Source: Hetaerina americana
Lineage: Eukaryota; Arthropoda; Insecta; Odonata; Calopterygidae
Assembly: GCA_022747635.1 (NCBI GenBank)
Contig: JAKTNV010000119.1
Span: forward strand, 310,001-374,000
Length of the DNA: 64,000 nucleotides
Reading direction: 5' to 3'
In this document: piece after piece, positions 12,044 to 26,500 of the stretch
How positions within the stretch are numbered: position 1 is the first letter of the stretch
Layout: each line of letters begins with the position of its first letter
Position numbers and translations under genes: made by a program
Notes under the pieces: generated by a model
Seen by the model: the letters and a program-made list of their open reading frames with translations, nothing else
Databases searched by the model: none
Told to the model about the DNA's origin: nothing

Positions 12044-12350
12044 GTATTTTCCCATCGATAACGCGCACCCAGAACTTTGCAGTTATCATGAATTTGTATG
12101 GATACCGCGCGCCCATGGCTCCATACTTATCTTGAACGTGTATAGATGCCGCGCATCTGTATAAACATATATAAATGCGCGTAAAAATTAATTATAGTTT
12201 GTGTAAAAATACGTCTATATTGGATGTGCGTGTGGAAAAATACGTCTATGTTTGGATTAGTTCAATTTTCATTAAATACGCGCATCGTCATTTTTTCGAT
12301 CATTGGAAGATTTTTGCATAGATAACGCGCGCGTTGTCGATGGGAATATA
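12044..12350. mobile_element. MITE with GC-rich terminal inverted repeats
   Basis: The left end GTATTTTCCCATCGATAACG and the reverse complement of the right end (TATATTCCCATCGACAACG) match over about 23 bp. The interior has repeated CGCGC-containing blocks and no coding potential. About 307 bp. Confidence 0.65.
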
Positions 12351-12645
12351 ATTGCCCGCGATAATAATTTCACATTGGGTCTCACCTTTCAACGCAAAAT
12401 TGATACTTATTTCATACTAAAGGAAGGTCATTTAGGTTTAAACCCAAAAAACATAAGTTAAATATAATGCTGCAAAATTATAAATAGGATACATATCATC
12501 AAAAAATAAACCTTCATATCTCATCGCTTCCAACTGATGCATGTACTCCTGCGGAAACATGATTACTAAATACTTGTGCTGCCTTAGTTTACGCTCATGT
12601 CCTGGATTGGTTTGGGGAGAATAAGCCTATATAAATGAAATGGGT

Positions 12646-12667
12646 TATATATATATATATATATATA
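12646..12667. repeat. (TA)n microsatellite
   Basis: Eleven TA units. Shorter TA runs lie at 11875-11887 and 63138-63151. Confidence 0.95.
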
Positions 12668-12811
12668 ATCTCAAAAAACAATAATAACAAGACCAGTTAA
12701 TTTAAGTGAAACATAAAAAGCTTATTTTATGATCATTTTCGATCCATAATAGTGTATAAATACTGCAGAGTTAATTGTTTAAAGTTATTAAATCTTCAAT
12801 GCAACAATTTC

Positions 12812-12905
12812 AGAGTGTAAAAAGCCATTCGCCTTGACCGGGATTCGAACCCCGACCATTGATGCAGATGACTCCTTTAAAAGCCATTGTCTCCCGCAGT
12901 TTCTT
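12812..12905 (-). repeat. SINE-B copy (minus)
   Basis: GCCTTGACCGGGATTCGAAC on the plus strand is the reversed B box with its 3' flank, next to CTCCCGCAGTTTCTTGG. The middle is shortened. Confidence 0.6.
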
Positions 12906-13079
12906 GGAATTTATTAAATCTTATTAAAATTTAAAGTGAGAAGTATATATTAAAGAGTGCATGGGAAATTTAATGAATTAACCCATATTCATACTTTTGT
13001 GATAGTAACACGCAGGTGAATCAGCAGATATTGACCCACTGGAAAACACTCCGGTAAACACTGGTAAATCGAATTGAAA

Positions 13080-14580
13080 AACATACCGCATAGGAAGATA
13101 TTGAAAGTACATGGAAGTAGGAAATGATGTAATGTATTAACAGAATGAAGAAGTTAATACAGAGAGATAAATAGTAAACAGAGCAAATTAGGACAAAGAA
13201 AGCTGCTGGAAGATACAGAACAGAGATATGGAGAGTTTACAAAGGGGAAAATTGTAGCATAATACAGAAAGGTGAAAGCACTATTAGGATGGATGCAGTG
13301 AAAATTTTGCAAACTACAAATTTAAAATATAGGTCAGGAAAACTATTAATTGAACCAGGATATATTCAATTAAGATGAATAGAATATACAGAGGATATAT
13401 ATAAAGGTAGAATACCAGCATATTTAGACATAGAAAGAGAATATAACCTAGGTGGGGATAGCATGGGATCAGGTATATTTGATTGCAATATAAGAAGAGT
13501 ATTAAGTAAAATTAAATAAAATAAGTATGTGGAGGCACATAGCATTCCTGCAGACCTGATTAAGGAATCAGGAAAACTTGAGAGGAAGAGTTGGAGGAGG
13601 AATCTCACTGGAATACATATACGAGTATAGTATATCAATGTCAGTTCCTATTCCAACATAGGAAATTGCATAGTCGTATGTGCAGACTAGACTAATAAGT
13701 TTGATTTCATACAGTAAAAGTGGTACTTAGGATCATTAATAAAAGAATGGAGAGAAGAAAAAATGATTACTTAGGGGATGATCAATTTGGGTTCAGGAAG
13801 AGGACAGGCACACATGATGCATAGCTGTGGTGAGATCCCTAGTAGAAAGGAACATAAAGAGTACAATCAGGATGTATTTGTTTGTTTGGTAGATTTTGAG
13901 AAAACATTTGATAGTGTGGACTGAGTAGAATATATTGCGAGAAAAGGAGTTGAGAAAAGTGAGTGGGAAGAGGGATAGGAGAGTAGAAGGATAGAATTAC
14001 ACTCTGCTTAGGTGCAAGTGGTGGAGGTCTGAGTAGGCAATGTTACAAAGAGGGATGATACATGGATATCCATTATGACCAGTGCATTTCAACATCAATG
14101 TGGATGAAATTGTTAAAGAGCCGTGGAAAGACCTGGAGATAGAATGAAAGTCGAAGAGGAATCCATAAAATTATTTAGGCTTCCTGATGATCAAGCTCTA
14201 GTTTTCCAGTCAGCCAAATGCAAGTCCGGCAAGTCGGTAACTATTGCTTAGTGCATTAGAAAATCAGTGCGATAGGTTCGGGATGATGGCCAAAGTAAAC
14301 ATAAAAACTACTACGGGGTTTCTGAGAAAGAGCAAGGTTAATTTGAAAGTTTAAATGGCAGGACAAAAACTAGCACAGTATCTTGATTGGCAATAGAATA
14401 CCCATGACTGTGATGGAGGGGAGCATGTTAGGCAAGCAAGGAAAATGATTATTGAATTGGATGGGCTGTAGGGAGGTAATAAGCATATTTGAAAAAGTTT
14501 GAGAACAGAACAGGTTGCATCTTTTTAGGTAAGGCAAAGAAGTGTAGGACACATTGTATCCATTCAAAACTTCATTGAAA
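13080..14580 (+). mobile_element. heavily decayed RTE-like LINE (family 1)
   Basis: [20 protein letters not shown] followed by DDQFGFRK matches the RT of the best copy almost residue for residue, then FDSVDW and PDDQALVFQSA. Many stops and indels. Confidence 0.8.
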
Positions 14581-15604
14581 GTACTTCCTAAACAATTCCC
14601 AAATAAATCATAAATTTATACAATGTAGCGATTTGAGTTTCAGCTCACATATGGTACTGCTGTGAAACTTCCCATTGGGCTAACAGGGATGTTGCCTCTC
14701 AGTTAATACAGACATATATAGTATCCCTCCCAGTAAACTCACGAGCATTCAGCCTTAAGTAGTATGAGTGAGTCATGAAGGTGCTTTTAATAAAACTTTT
14801 GATAATATCAAAATAATAACAAGAGCTAGGCATCGCATGAAAAGTAAAATGATAATAACTTCATAGAACCTTAAGAGAGAAGACTGCCATACAATATTGC
14901 ATTTAAACTTGAATTCATGAATAATGGTTCAGAACACAGAAAGGCCGTTAAAAGGTGTTTCGACCCATTCATTCCAAATTTCTGGGATTCTTCACTGAAT
15001 AACCATTGACATGCATAGCTGCTTATTTATTAATTTAACAATTCAAAAGTATTTGTATAAAGCATTAACATCAAAATACTTTGATTCTTTTCTGTCTGAT
15101 CCAAGTATTTTTCATAAATCTAACATAAAAAATCAGGGTGCACTTGATGAGGCAGGAAAAACAGAATATGGTTGATCATTTAAATTTGATCCAACTGAAA
15201 CCTGAAGGAAATTCATAATGAGAAAAAAACCTTTGAGAAAGAAAATTGGAAAAGTAATATGTGGTAAAGAGAACTTTGCATTGAGATGGAAAAAATTGTG
15301 CACAGGACAATAAGGAAATGATAACCTGGAAAAAGAGAAAACTGTTTCAAATGAAGAAATTAGAATAAAGAATAATAACATAATTAAATTAGATCAAGCC
15401 CTCAAGGAGTAAAAACATGGTAAACCATCAAATGATCTAAAAGAGAAAGAAGCTTAGGCCAAATTAGCACTTCCCCTTCTCATTTTGCAGAGGCAGAAGG
15501 AAGAAGAGGGGTTTAGGTCATGAGGGAAGGGAGGTTGGGGAACAATTGACGTTGTTTAGTACCAGGAATTTCTTAAAAATGAATGAGGTGTGTAAGGGTA
15601 CATT

Positions 15605-15930
15605 GTAGGTCTCTGTCCATCCACAACTTGGGCCATTTGCACCGAACCATTTCCCTCGGTCTCTTCAAAACCTTCAAGTAAAACTTCTTCATGATGATCT
15701 AACCAGATGTAACTAACTCCTTATGCGCAATTCTTTGAATGTTGAAGAAAATCATCATCATCGATTTGATGCTTGGCATGCTTTTTCCGGCCATGGAGAG
15801 CATGATGCCTTCCACTGTGTTGATAGCTGCTTCGCGTTAGAACCATACCATAGACCTACCATGATTCATCACCCGTGTAATAACTCTGGACAGGAAGTTT
15901 GATTCAGCAGGGAACTTTTCCTTCAGCTCA
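15605..15930 (-). mobile_element. mariner-like transposase remnant
   Basis: The minus strand carries a recognisable VELKEKFPAESNFLSRVIT, then GDES-W at about 15858-15873 (first catalytic Asp region), AKQ..QWK and FYLKVLKRPRE. Frameshifted and partial. Confidence 0.7.
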
Positions 15931-16868
15931 ACACACCTGAACCCAGGGGTCTCATTGTTCCCTGATAAGAAGGCAAGGGAGGAACTTAACTGTAATTTGT
16001 CTCATGTTTAGCTCAATGGCTAGAATTCATTTGTATGTTTTGTATGGCAGTCCCAAGTATTTCACAAACATTTCGTATACATGTACAATCACTTCATGTA
16101 CTTCGGAAATTGTTTACAGTTTTATCCATGTGGATGGTTGACTCGAGGGCTCGTCAGACTTCACAGACTCCCGCAAGAAATGTTTGAACTTGCGAAAGTT
16201 AAAATGCTTGACTTAAGGCATGCTCACTAAAAGCATCCTTCAGCATGCAGTGAGTTTCAGCAGCAGTCCCCTTCAGCTTGAAACAGAACTTTCTGGAAAA
16301 TCCATTGGATTGCATTGGAATATAAACCTTTACATTTGAAAGGCTCAAAAACTTTGGGGCCCCTGTAGGACAATACAATTCTAATACTTTTACCAAACAA
16401 CCAAGTTTATCAATATATTTTCTGTATTGTGAAATTTATTTCAAGAGCTATATCATATACAATTTCAGTTATAATAAATGATACATAAAACAACACAATA
16501 ATTATTATCAGGACTTTAGTTACAATAAACAACTCCTTAAACTAATGTCTTGTAGAAAACACCTTCAAATCTTCTATACTCCATTGGTGGCAGAGAACAG
16601 GGAATTGGATTCTACAGATATTTGGAAATGGAAATAAGTTAACCATACTTCATTTGGATACATGATTCATGGATTATTCAAGTCTTCTCAATTAAAGGCT
16701 TAATACTGCATCGACTGAAATAGAAAAGAGACCCCAAATGGGTTCACACATTACAGTGTGTTTGTGGAGGGAGGCATTCAAGGATTGAGGTAATTATGGC
16801 ATCCAAGTCAGATCATTAAAAAAATAATTCTACCTCAAACTAACAACAGAAGCTGAGAAAATGATAAA

Positions 16869-16874
16869 TTTATT
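16869..16874 (-). terminator. possible Hem polyadenylation signal
   Basis: AATAAA on the minus strand, about 540 bp past the Hem stop codon. Another AATAAA lies at 16435-16440. Only transcript data can tell which is used. Confidence 0.3.
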
Positions 16875-17412
16875 TATGCAAGACATATTTCTGAGGGAAC
16901 TTTTGCGTTACGAGCATACTATTTTTGGTTGTATGGTACTTGTCACATTGCACAAGCACATTCTTAAAACTAGTCAGATCATTACAAAATTGTTTAAAAT
17001 ATTAAGGCATATATATGAAACTTGATGACTGCATTGCCATAAATAACCAAAATTTACTTCATGCTTTACTGACTGAGTCACACTGTGAAAGTAAAATGCA
17101 CAGCATAATTGCCATCTGTTCCATCTCTATATTTGCTTCACATTGGAACCAATATTTTCCCACAAAATAGCTTAGGGTCAACAGGACAAATAATTAGTTT
17201 TAATTTCCATTTGAGCTCTGTAAAGACTCATTTCTCAACATTGACGTGCATTTAAATACAATTTTATAGGCGAGGAAAAAAAATGATCTTGATTGAGTCA
17301 CTAAAATAAATGTTAGGAAAGTTAGTACGAATATAATCCTCATGTAAACATTTTTGGAATCTGCAAAATTCATGTATACTGGAAGAGTTGAAGCCATTTA
17401 ATTTCCAATGCT

Positions 17413-17526
17413 TCATCCCTGGGAATGTTCTTGCTTGTACACAGCATGGTAGGCATTTCTGATGAGTGCGTATGGGAAACAGGACTCGAGCAAGTCCATC
17501 GTCAGGAAAGGAGACTCCTGTACAAT
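17413..17526 (-). CDS. Hem: Hem exon 23, terminal (residues 1084-1120, stop)
   Basis: The acceptor is TTTCACAG/A. It encodes [20 protein letters not shown] and [17 protein letters not shown], then TGA at 17413-17415. The family C terminus ends in the same place, give or take a few residues. Confidence 0.95.
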   Translation of the reverse strand: MVQESPFLTMDLLESCFPYALIRNAYHAVYKQEHSQG

Positions 17527-20500
17527 CTGTGAAAGCGAAACACATACACTGAATCAGAAAACATGGAGAGCACATGAATACATCCATTTTCTCCTGGGCA
17601 TGACAGGTGGAGAGGGTGGAATTTAATCTTTGCCAATTCTGAATGAAATATTATACAATTTTTGTTCAATCACAAATAGCTTTGGTCCTTATGAGAAACA
17701 AAATTGCACTTTTCCGCAGATTTCTTGCAACGTACCATGCGTTTCAAGAAAATTTTTGCTCCTTTTTAATATTTTAAACAATCCTTTCTTGTTTGAAGAG
17801 TAGCTATGCAAAACTGTTCACCCATTATGCCATACGTAACACTTTACAAAACTCCATGTAAATTTAAGGGGAATTATGCAGCAACTGCATTGCTTAATCC
17901 AGGAAATTATTGATTAGTACCAAGTTTCAACTATGCTAAATTGGTAGGCCTTTCATTGCCAACTTACAACTAATTTGAACTATGAACAGGTATTTGAAAT
18001 ATACCTTAGTCATAAGTCCAGGAATGCCTATATCGGTGTAATCATGGCGTTGTATATTTGCTTTATACAGGAGAGAGGAGAAGCTATCAACCAATTCAAA
18101 TCAATCAAACAATTATATTCTCACACACTTTGAATGGTACACACATAATGTATTTTTGGCTTTTGGACACCAGCAATCCTACATCAGGGAGGAAACTTGG
18201 TCAGTAGCTCACAGTTCATCCAATTTCACAGTCATTCATGGCTAATTACTGTTGAAAAATGAACAATTTTGAGGTAATTATTGGAGTTATCTGGTGAGTC
18301 ACTGGACATTTTCTCTTATGTGGTACGAAGATTCAAAACTGACACGTAATTCAATGAGCAGGAAGTCTCAATAGACCATCATTATTCCAAAAAACTATTA
18401 ACTTATGCAACACACATTTCTAGGAGGATAGATTAACTTATTCTGTAAAGGAAATATATTTAGGAAATATGATGGTAATTGATGTGGCTGACTATTCATG
18501 CTTGTCTGGCTGACAAAGGGGAATGGCGGCAGAGTGGGAAGAATGCTAAGCGACTGACTGACTTGGAGGCCCTGGTTTTGATTCTGTGTGATGACTTTGG
18601 GCACCCCAAATTTCACCCTAAGTTTGAAATTTTTTAGGCGTCAGATCTTCCTAGTCCTACAGACACAGGAAAAGGAGCTGGCCTCCCTTCTACAGTGAAT
18701 GTGTGGATTTCACATGCTGCACAGGGCTTAGCATGAGGTAAGCCATACCCTTGAATGATGTCCACCAATCCAACCTCTGGGTTCATTATTGTGCTTTCAC
18801 ACCTAGCTGTCCAAAGTTTTAAAACCATTGCCAAAGTTTCTTTCTTCGTACCATTTATTTCTGAAGGCTTTTAGAACACGATCAAAATGATTTGCACACA
18901 AACAATAAACTGATATGCCCATGAAAATTCTTGACACTAGGAGAGGCCTGGATAACTAGCAGTATGGAAGTAGAAGTAGAAAATCAGATGTTTACCAAGC
19001 AGAACCTGAGAAAAATGGTGGCAAATACCACAGAATTTCTTAGGGATGTTGTCCCAGAGTTAACGGAATTTAGGGGAAAAACTGTCGGATGGGGGCAAGT
19101 TTTTCGTTCGTGAGAAAAGAGTAAGAGAGTTGGTTGGAGAAGAGGACAGATTGCAGCAAATATGGCATATTTTAGTGAACATTAAGATGGAGCTGGTGAA
19201 TTTCTGACAGATTTGAAAATACAATGTGCACAGTAAACTCAGCAACATTTCAGTGCAGTCAATTCTGTTCCTTAGATTGCTTTGAATGATTGAGAATAAT
19301 ATTTATTTTCCATTGTAAATGATTGCCCTGATCCCCTGAGATCACCTATTCCTCTTTATATTTCATGAAATGGTCTAGGCATCAGCTGTAGTTGCTGGGA
19401 ATGAGGGGTGACGACATCCAGTGTACGTGCAAGATTGTATTTTGGAAAGAGTATCCCCATTTCCTAAACACTGCCTTCCCACACTGCCTCTCCCTTCCTC
19501 ACCCTCACTCTTTCGGGAGGCATGTACGAACAGTGCGGGTGCAAAGGATTGGGAGTTGGGATGAGGGCTAGATGGTGCAAGCACGCATGTTGATTTTATT
19601 TAGGTTGTGAAAATATATCAATTTATAAAACTGAAATGTGAAGTGATCCATGCAACCCTTCCTCACGCTTTCCCTGAGTGATTCTCCAGTAGGTCCCTTA
19701 GCGAATTGACAAAGGACATCAAATTTAATAAAACTTATTTACGGCAGGTGTTAGGGAGGCAAACGAAAGGAGAAGAGGAGGATATTATAGTGCATGAAGA
19801 CTCCCACTGTCACCAATGGAACCACTGCAATCTTTTTGGGCAACTTTAAAGAGAAACCTATCGAATGGCACTTGCTTTTCTACCTCCTCTTTAGGATTAT
19901 TTGGAAATATAACATTACAGTGTTGTTAAACCAATTCATTATTCACATTGTTACACTCATTCAGTTAAGAGCCATTCAACAAAAGTTTACACTGTTTCCC
20001 TCTTTTACACAAAATGTTTTCACCACATTCTGTGAAACACTACGGTGAGTGGCAAGGAGGTACCTATGTAATTATATTTTACACAAAATAGGTGATCAAT
20101 TGATAACTAGCTGGTATTGCTATTTGCATTAAATAGTTCCAATTGCCATTTGTGAGAATGGAAACTTCAAGGTCTTTGATAACTGGAAGAGGACAGATGA
20201 TAAGTAGGTCATATGGTTGCAAAAATCCCGAAATTCAAGTGTGGCATAAAAAGATGTGTTCTGGATATCCAAATATTCCACAAATATGGATAGCAGGGAT
20301 ATATGTATAATGAATGAAGAGAACTTTCCATGGGGAATAAAGCACACTCAACATTTTTAGTCAGGAGTATACACAATGTCTTCTAGCTTTTTAGTCCCAT
20401 GAAACCATATTTATTTGATTCATCATTCCAAATTATGAATGATCATTCTAGTAATTGTAAATACGTATTTTCACTCCTTTTGGGAGAGAAGAGGAAATTA

Positions 20501-23500
20501 AGGTTTTAGGTAAAAGTTTTCAAATTAAATAATCATTCAGAATAAGGTCATTAATTTAACCCCAGTCATGCTGTGCATTAAAACCTTTCGAAATTCAGAT
20601 ATAATACGCTCATATTCACATGATACTCATAAATGCACAGATATCAGCAGCTATTTCACAGCCATACCAAGTAACTAATAAGTTCATTCAATACGCTTGT
20701 GAAGGAATGTAATACTGTAGGTGCTAAAAAAATTCAATTTTCTCAAAATCCAGAAATTTATTGGACAGAAGTAGTCGGTTGCCTGCATTAAAAGCACCTA
20801 TTTTTACATTGTCAGTGAGATAAAAGTGGCATTACCTTTTGTTTATCTAAAACATGCGAACAGTTCCTGAATTATTCACTGCAAATGGGGGTTCAGTCCA
20901 CAGTGGATCATTCATTGTCTGCAGCACTGAACAATTCACTCAGTTCACTGTAGGAGATATTTCCTCAAGAACTGATCCCTCATGAACTACCCATCTCTAA
21001 TAAGCATAAAAATTAAGAAATAACCAGAAAAAACAATTTATGTTGGAGCCATTTGGTTTCTGAGTACAATTTATCTGAACTAGAATTAAAAGCTCTGTGA
21101 ATAGTTGCAACATAAGGTTAATGGAATAAGATTCAGATCACTTATCAAAGGACATTATTGAAAATAAATGCCTCTGTTTATTACCAGAATATAAGACAGC
21201 AAATGTTGGAGACATTTTCTCTAATTAATAAATAAAGTTACCATAAATTATTCCTGGTTTACCTAATTGCCAAACTCCCAAAAAAATATTTTTCAAAGAA
21301 ATGTATGGCAAATGGGACCCAGGGATTTCTCTCTGCCTTACCTGATCAAGTAGAAGGTATACTGATTCCCGGTTCTTAATTACATCTTTATCAGCTTCTT
21401 GGCCAAGTCTTAGCAGGCTGGAAGATGCAAGCTGTGAGTCCAATATAGAATGAAAAAATATCAAGGAACAATTTACTTCCATTAGTAAAAATCACAAAAT
21501 TACTACAGAGTAAGGTATCTGAGAAATTACATCCAAGCACAATTTACCGCTAGAAACTCCTTCATTCTGTCCTCAATGTCACCTTGACCACAAATGGTAA
21601 ACAAGGCACCAAAAATATTATTCACAGCTGAGGCCATGCAGTGAATGTTGTTGGCATGACCCTCTAATGAGGCACGGTAAAATGAATTCTCATTTCGTGC
21701 CAATTTGGGAATGGAAACGGCAACAAATACCATTAGCAGGCATGCCAGCAGGTGCTCATCCTCATCTGTTTCTAAGGAACAATAAAAAAATTGAGATAAT
21801 ACGAATGACACTTTGATACAAAAAAGTTTCTAGTCATTTTTTGAAGTTTATTCACCATTTTTCTGATTCTTCAGAGCAGAAACAAGAGTAGGATCAACTT
21901 TACAGCTTAATCCTGCCGCCGAAGCCATCTCACACACAACCTACACAAAAACAATTTATGAAACAGTTATTTACATGAAATATCCCTTCATCCAAACAGG
22001 AGATTAAATGCATCTGGGAAAGCACAAGCTATGTCCGGACTGATCATTTAGGCGCCTGAATCACTCGATTTAGGGTTGATGCCATCTTGAAGGGTGTCCA
22101 AACTCATTAGGCAGCGAGAGGGAGCAAATTTAGGTGCCTATTTTAGCCCCTGGATTTAGGACGCCTGAAGTGTAGCTTAAAACACACCATATTGCAATCC
22201 CATAATTCCAAGTGCCAGAAGCGAGACACCTAGTAGAAGAATAAATGCCATGGCGGGAGTGTATTATACATGTTGGTCACAATAACATTAGTTATTTCCA
22301 TGAGAGTGTACACTTCTACTGGTTGAAAAGCAGAGGGCTTTATTCACAAGAAGTTGGAATGAGCAGAGCTTTCTTAAGGCAAGAGAAATTCGGTTCTCTT
22401 CCACATGAATGTAGTTTAATTCTCGTAATAACTTTATTTAATCAAGTTATTGGATGCAGATATTTGAAATGAAGAGGTAAGAATATATTTATTCGTTTGG
22501 TGCATCATTTCATGGCTAAGAACATCGTCTTTGTCATCATGTTTGTTTCCATGCCTTTTTTGTGTGCTTACTTATTCTTATTTTGGCATATAAACATCAC
22601 GGAAAATAATCTTCAAGCGTAATGTTGTGTTTGGAGAGTGTAATCATTTAACAATGCCCTTAGTAACAATATAGCTGTCTTTATGAATCCAACTGGTTAA
22701 TCATAGGTCATTTGCTAAATCTTTGCAAAAGGAGTCACTGTTTAACAATGCAAGCCCACAAAGTAATAAAACCAATAAAAATGAAAAATCACCGGCCAAA
22801 ACTAACTGTAGGATAAATATTTGATTCATACTAAGCTTAACTTAAAAATATGAAACATTCAGCAAGAAAAGTACGCATAAATATAAATGAATAACACACA
22901 ACACAAAGCATATCTTAAAACAATTAACAAGTGAAAAATTACCCAGGAGTAAAATACCATAAAATAAGATGAAACGTTTAAAATTATTGAAATGTAATAT
23001 GTACCATCTGACCTAATAATTACAGCAAAATGTAAAAACAGTTAATCTATAGAGTTAAATATAGACTGCCGAATGAATTGTAAAGTGAACTACAAACTAT
23101 GCAAAAACCATTACATGATTTTGCAACTGCATGCAAAAGCCCTTGTGTGATGGTCGAGGTACGGTCAGTAATCTTAAAGTGTCATTGTACATAAAGAGCA
23201 TTTTGCCTCATATCTGTTCTTCTTGTGTATGTATGTACGTGCATTATATGAGTGGCCGCTGACCAGACTTGAATGTTGCCACCAGGACAATTGCCTAATT
23301 GCAACGATATAAATTCTTAAACAATAAAAATGTTTGGATAAGCTAACACCTCAAATATCAATATATTTACATTCGAGCATTGTCTGTCCATCCCTTATTC
23401 TTAGCTACATGGAATACATGGATGGCAGCACTACTGCGCAGGGGGTCCAAACTCAAGCTGCCTTTTCATTAAATGCCTTACATTTAGGCACCTAAATGCA

Positions 23501-26500
23501 TGCTCCCTGATGCCTTACGAGTCTGGACACAGCTACAAAGTGCACTCAACAGAGTGTAATAAAAAGACATGTCACAAAAGTTCGTGGGCATGTGGGGAGG
23601 GTGAAGGTGGGCGGAGAGGAGGTGGTGGTGGAGCAGAAGGGACTGCAAACACCTTTCAGGCAGAAGATCTGTTTTGCTCCCGATCAAGCAGCAGATGGAG
23701 CGGTATATTGTTGGTGGTGGTAAATCTTGGCTGTACTCACTCCTCGTTCAATCAAATCATCCAAACCAGCTGAGGCCAGGGAGAATTACGTGACCCACCC
23801 AACTTCTTCAAGCGCTCAGCTTTGCAACAGTTAGACACAACTCCCTAACTGACTTCTATGCTAAACATCCATCTTTCCCTCTTTCCCATGATCCCAAATG
23901 TATTCACGCCCAATGTTTCAAATTGTCTATTGAGCACCAAATTAAGCCTTTGTGGCAGCTACATCTTTGTCTTTACGTATCTCAACAGATATCATTGAAA
24001 GTTATCACTACAACTACTCTTAAGTACCAGCAAACAAATATTTATCTAACATAAGAGATCGAGTCAAATTTAAAAATAAAAATTTTGATACGAGCATCTT
24101 TTGGGAGGAATGATACAAATATGGAGATGGTCACTAATCAAAAGTGGTATAATAAATAGCACATTAGGTAATGTGGGAGTATGCCACAAGGTTCACCAAT
24201 AAATTTTAAGACTGACACATCGGTGACTTTCTGCAAAAGAGGAAACAAAAGTTCTTCAACAAGACCGCCACCACAAGAGTAGAGACCAAATCAAGTTCCC
24301 AGGAGAGATGGTTCTATAACCTCATCCATAATTTGCAGACATCAGAATTACACAAAGTGTACCAAACATACTCAAGGTTTTAACATTGAGGGGTTCTAGG
24401 AATACTAAAAAGTCCTGTTAATACGAACTTCGTTAACTATATAACCAAAGTAAGAAACCAAATTAGACAAAAATGCTTAAGGAAGAGGTTCAAATAGATG
24501 CCAATAAATCCTAGGAGATAAGTTTGAGATTCAAAAATAATATCAGAGATCCAAGAAAGGAATAATTCTTCTTTGGAATTGTTCTCTTGCTTGTAATCTG
24601 GTGTCAGAAACTAAAGTTGGGAGGGGAACATGGATGGAATTCCATCCCAATTCAATTTGAAATTTAATTTGGCCCTGGTTTTAATTTGATGAATAATTTT
24701 TAACAAAAATCTTCAATGTTGAATTTACAAGTTATTAGTCAGTCTCAATTCCAGCAGCAATATATTAATTGAGCATTGGACTTATAATAACTGCTAAAGC
24801 ACATATGAAATCTTAAAAGGTTTTCCCCCAGGTCAGATGGAAAAACTGAAAAGACTTCATATACATATTAACCTGGGAAAATTTTAATCTATTTTTACAA
24901 TACCCTTTGTACTTGTCATGTATTTCACCTCCTGGGAACTTTGGTGAAGATTTGCCAAATATATTACTTGCATGTATTCACACAGCCTCCTCCTCTATTG
25001 GCTTTCAATTGAAACTATTAAATAAAAGTTAAATTAATTAGAAATCAAAGCATTGCACTTCAGCTACTCAGTATGGTCATGCAGCATGCAAGAATGGTTA
25101 ATGCAGACAGATAACAGCCTCAGCCTCAGGGTGACACAATGAATTTAGATTCATAACTTGACTGAACTGCATTGAGCTATCCAAAATAAAAGGCAAGGCA
25201 GGCCAGATCAAGCAAGGAGATTATTTAGCTTCATTCAGACAATGCCAACCTACAAGTGGCTCTTCAAAGCCAATATTTCATTGCATCATATGGCTGGGAA
25301 CAACCTGACCGCCCTCCATAGAGCCCTACTCTAGCACACAGTCACTATCACTTGTTCACTGGTTCTTGCACTTGAAAAAGCATCTACGTGGTCAGCAGTT
25401 GTATCATATGATAAGTACCCTTAATATTGGAGGAAATTATGCTCACAAGTAGATTAAGGTACAATCTTTCATATAAAAATAAAATTGTTAGTGAATGCAG
25501 GAGTGAATTCATTAACATCAAAATGACACTAGCTTAAAAAAACATGCCTCATATTTTCGCACTGTTGCACATAGCTTGCATGCACATCCTCCTACCATGC
25601 ATTACATTAATGGTACTGTATTTCTCTGAAGACATCCACATGAATATCCCCATGGCATGACTGAATCAAGGTTATATGTAGTTATAAAAAGGGTCTGATA
25701 CAGGCTAGTTTTGAGTTTCCATGAGTACTGTGGTTTCAGTACATTGTTTTGTTGCTTAGAGCTTGAGTCACAGTATAAGAAAGTAACAAGTAATCATGTT
25801 ACCTTAATGGATTAAGGAATTTTACTGCATCAATTATGGAATTTGACTTGAAATCTGATGTAGAAAATTATAAAGGCATTTTTAAATATTTTTTATTGGT
25901 ATTCTACCAGACGAGGTGGTTTTGGATGGACATAGACTACTACTACCAGACTGAATTAGTTTTGCATACACATAAATAAACGTATTATTCATATTCTCAA
26001 AAATATGAGCCTTTAAGAAGCACCATTCCTTGGGGGATAAGACAAAAGAGGTCAAAATACATTCACTTCAAGCTAAAATACATTACATGACAACCACAAT
26101 GAAAATTGCCAATGCAATTACAGGCACACATACACATAATATGAGAAAATTTGATCCTGACCTGCAGCTTAGGACTCTCAAGCTTTGCAATGGAAAGAGA
26201 AGAATGAGCAAATTAGTGAATGAGCACAATAGAACACAAAAATAGGATGTGAACTCACATGTAAGTGAACACACCATTTCCCCAGTCAACAGTGAGAATG
26301 ATTCATTCATCTAGTTAATTCACACCTTTTCAACTGAAAAAATAATGCTCCCGAAACGTCTTGCATCCTATTTTAAGTGGTATGATACACTTTTCTCTTA
26401 AGGGAGAAGTATAAGACAAAAGTTGTATTTGAAATAGCTGTCAAATTTAAATTCAGTAAATATCCAAATATGAACATTAAAACAGCAATCCCTTTGGCAA

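Noticed and set aside
15133..15381. 82-codon minus frame
   Set aside because: AT-rich antisense of lysine-rich text with no recognisable domain.
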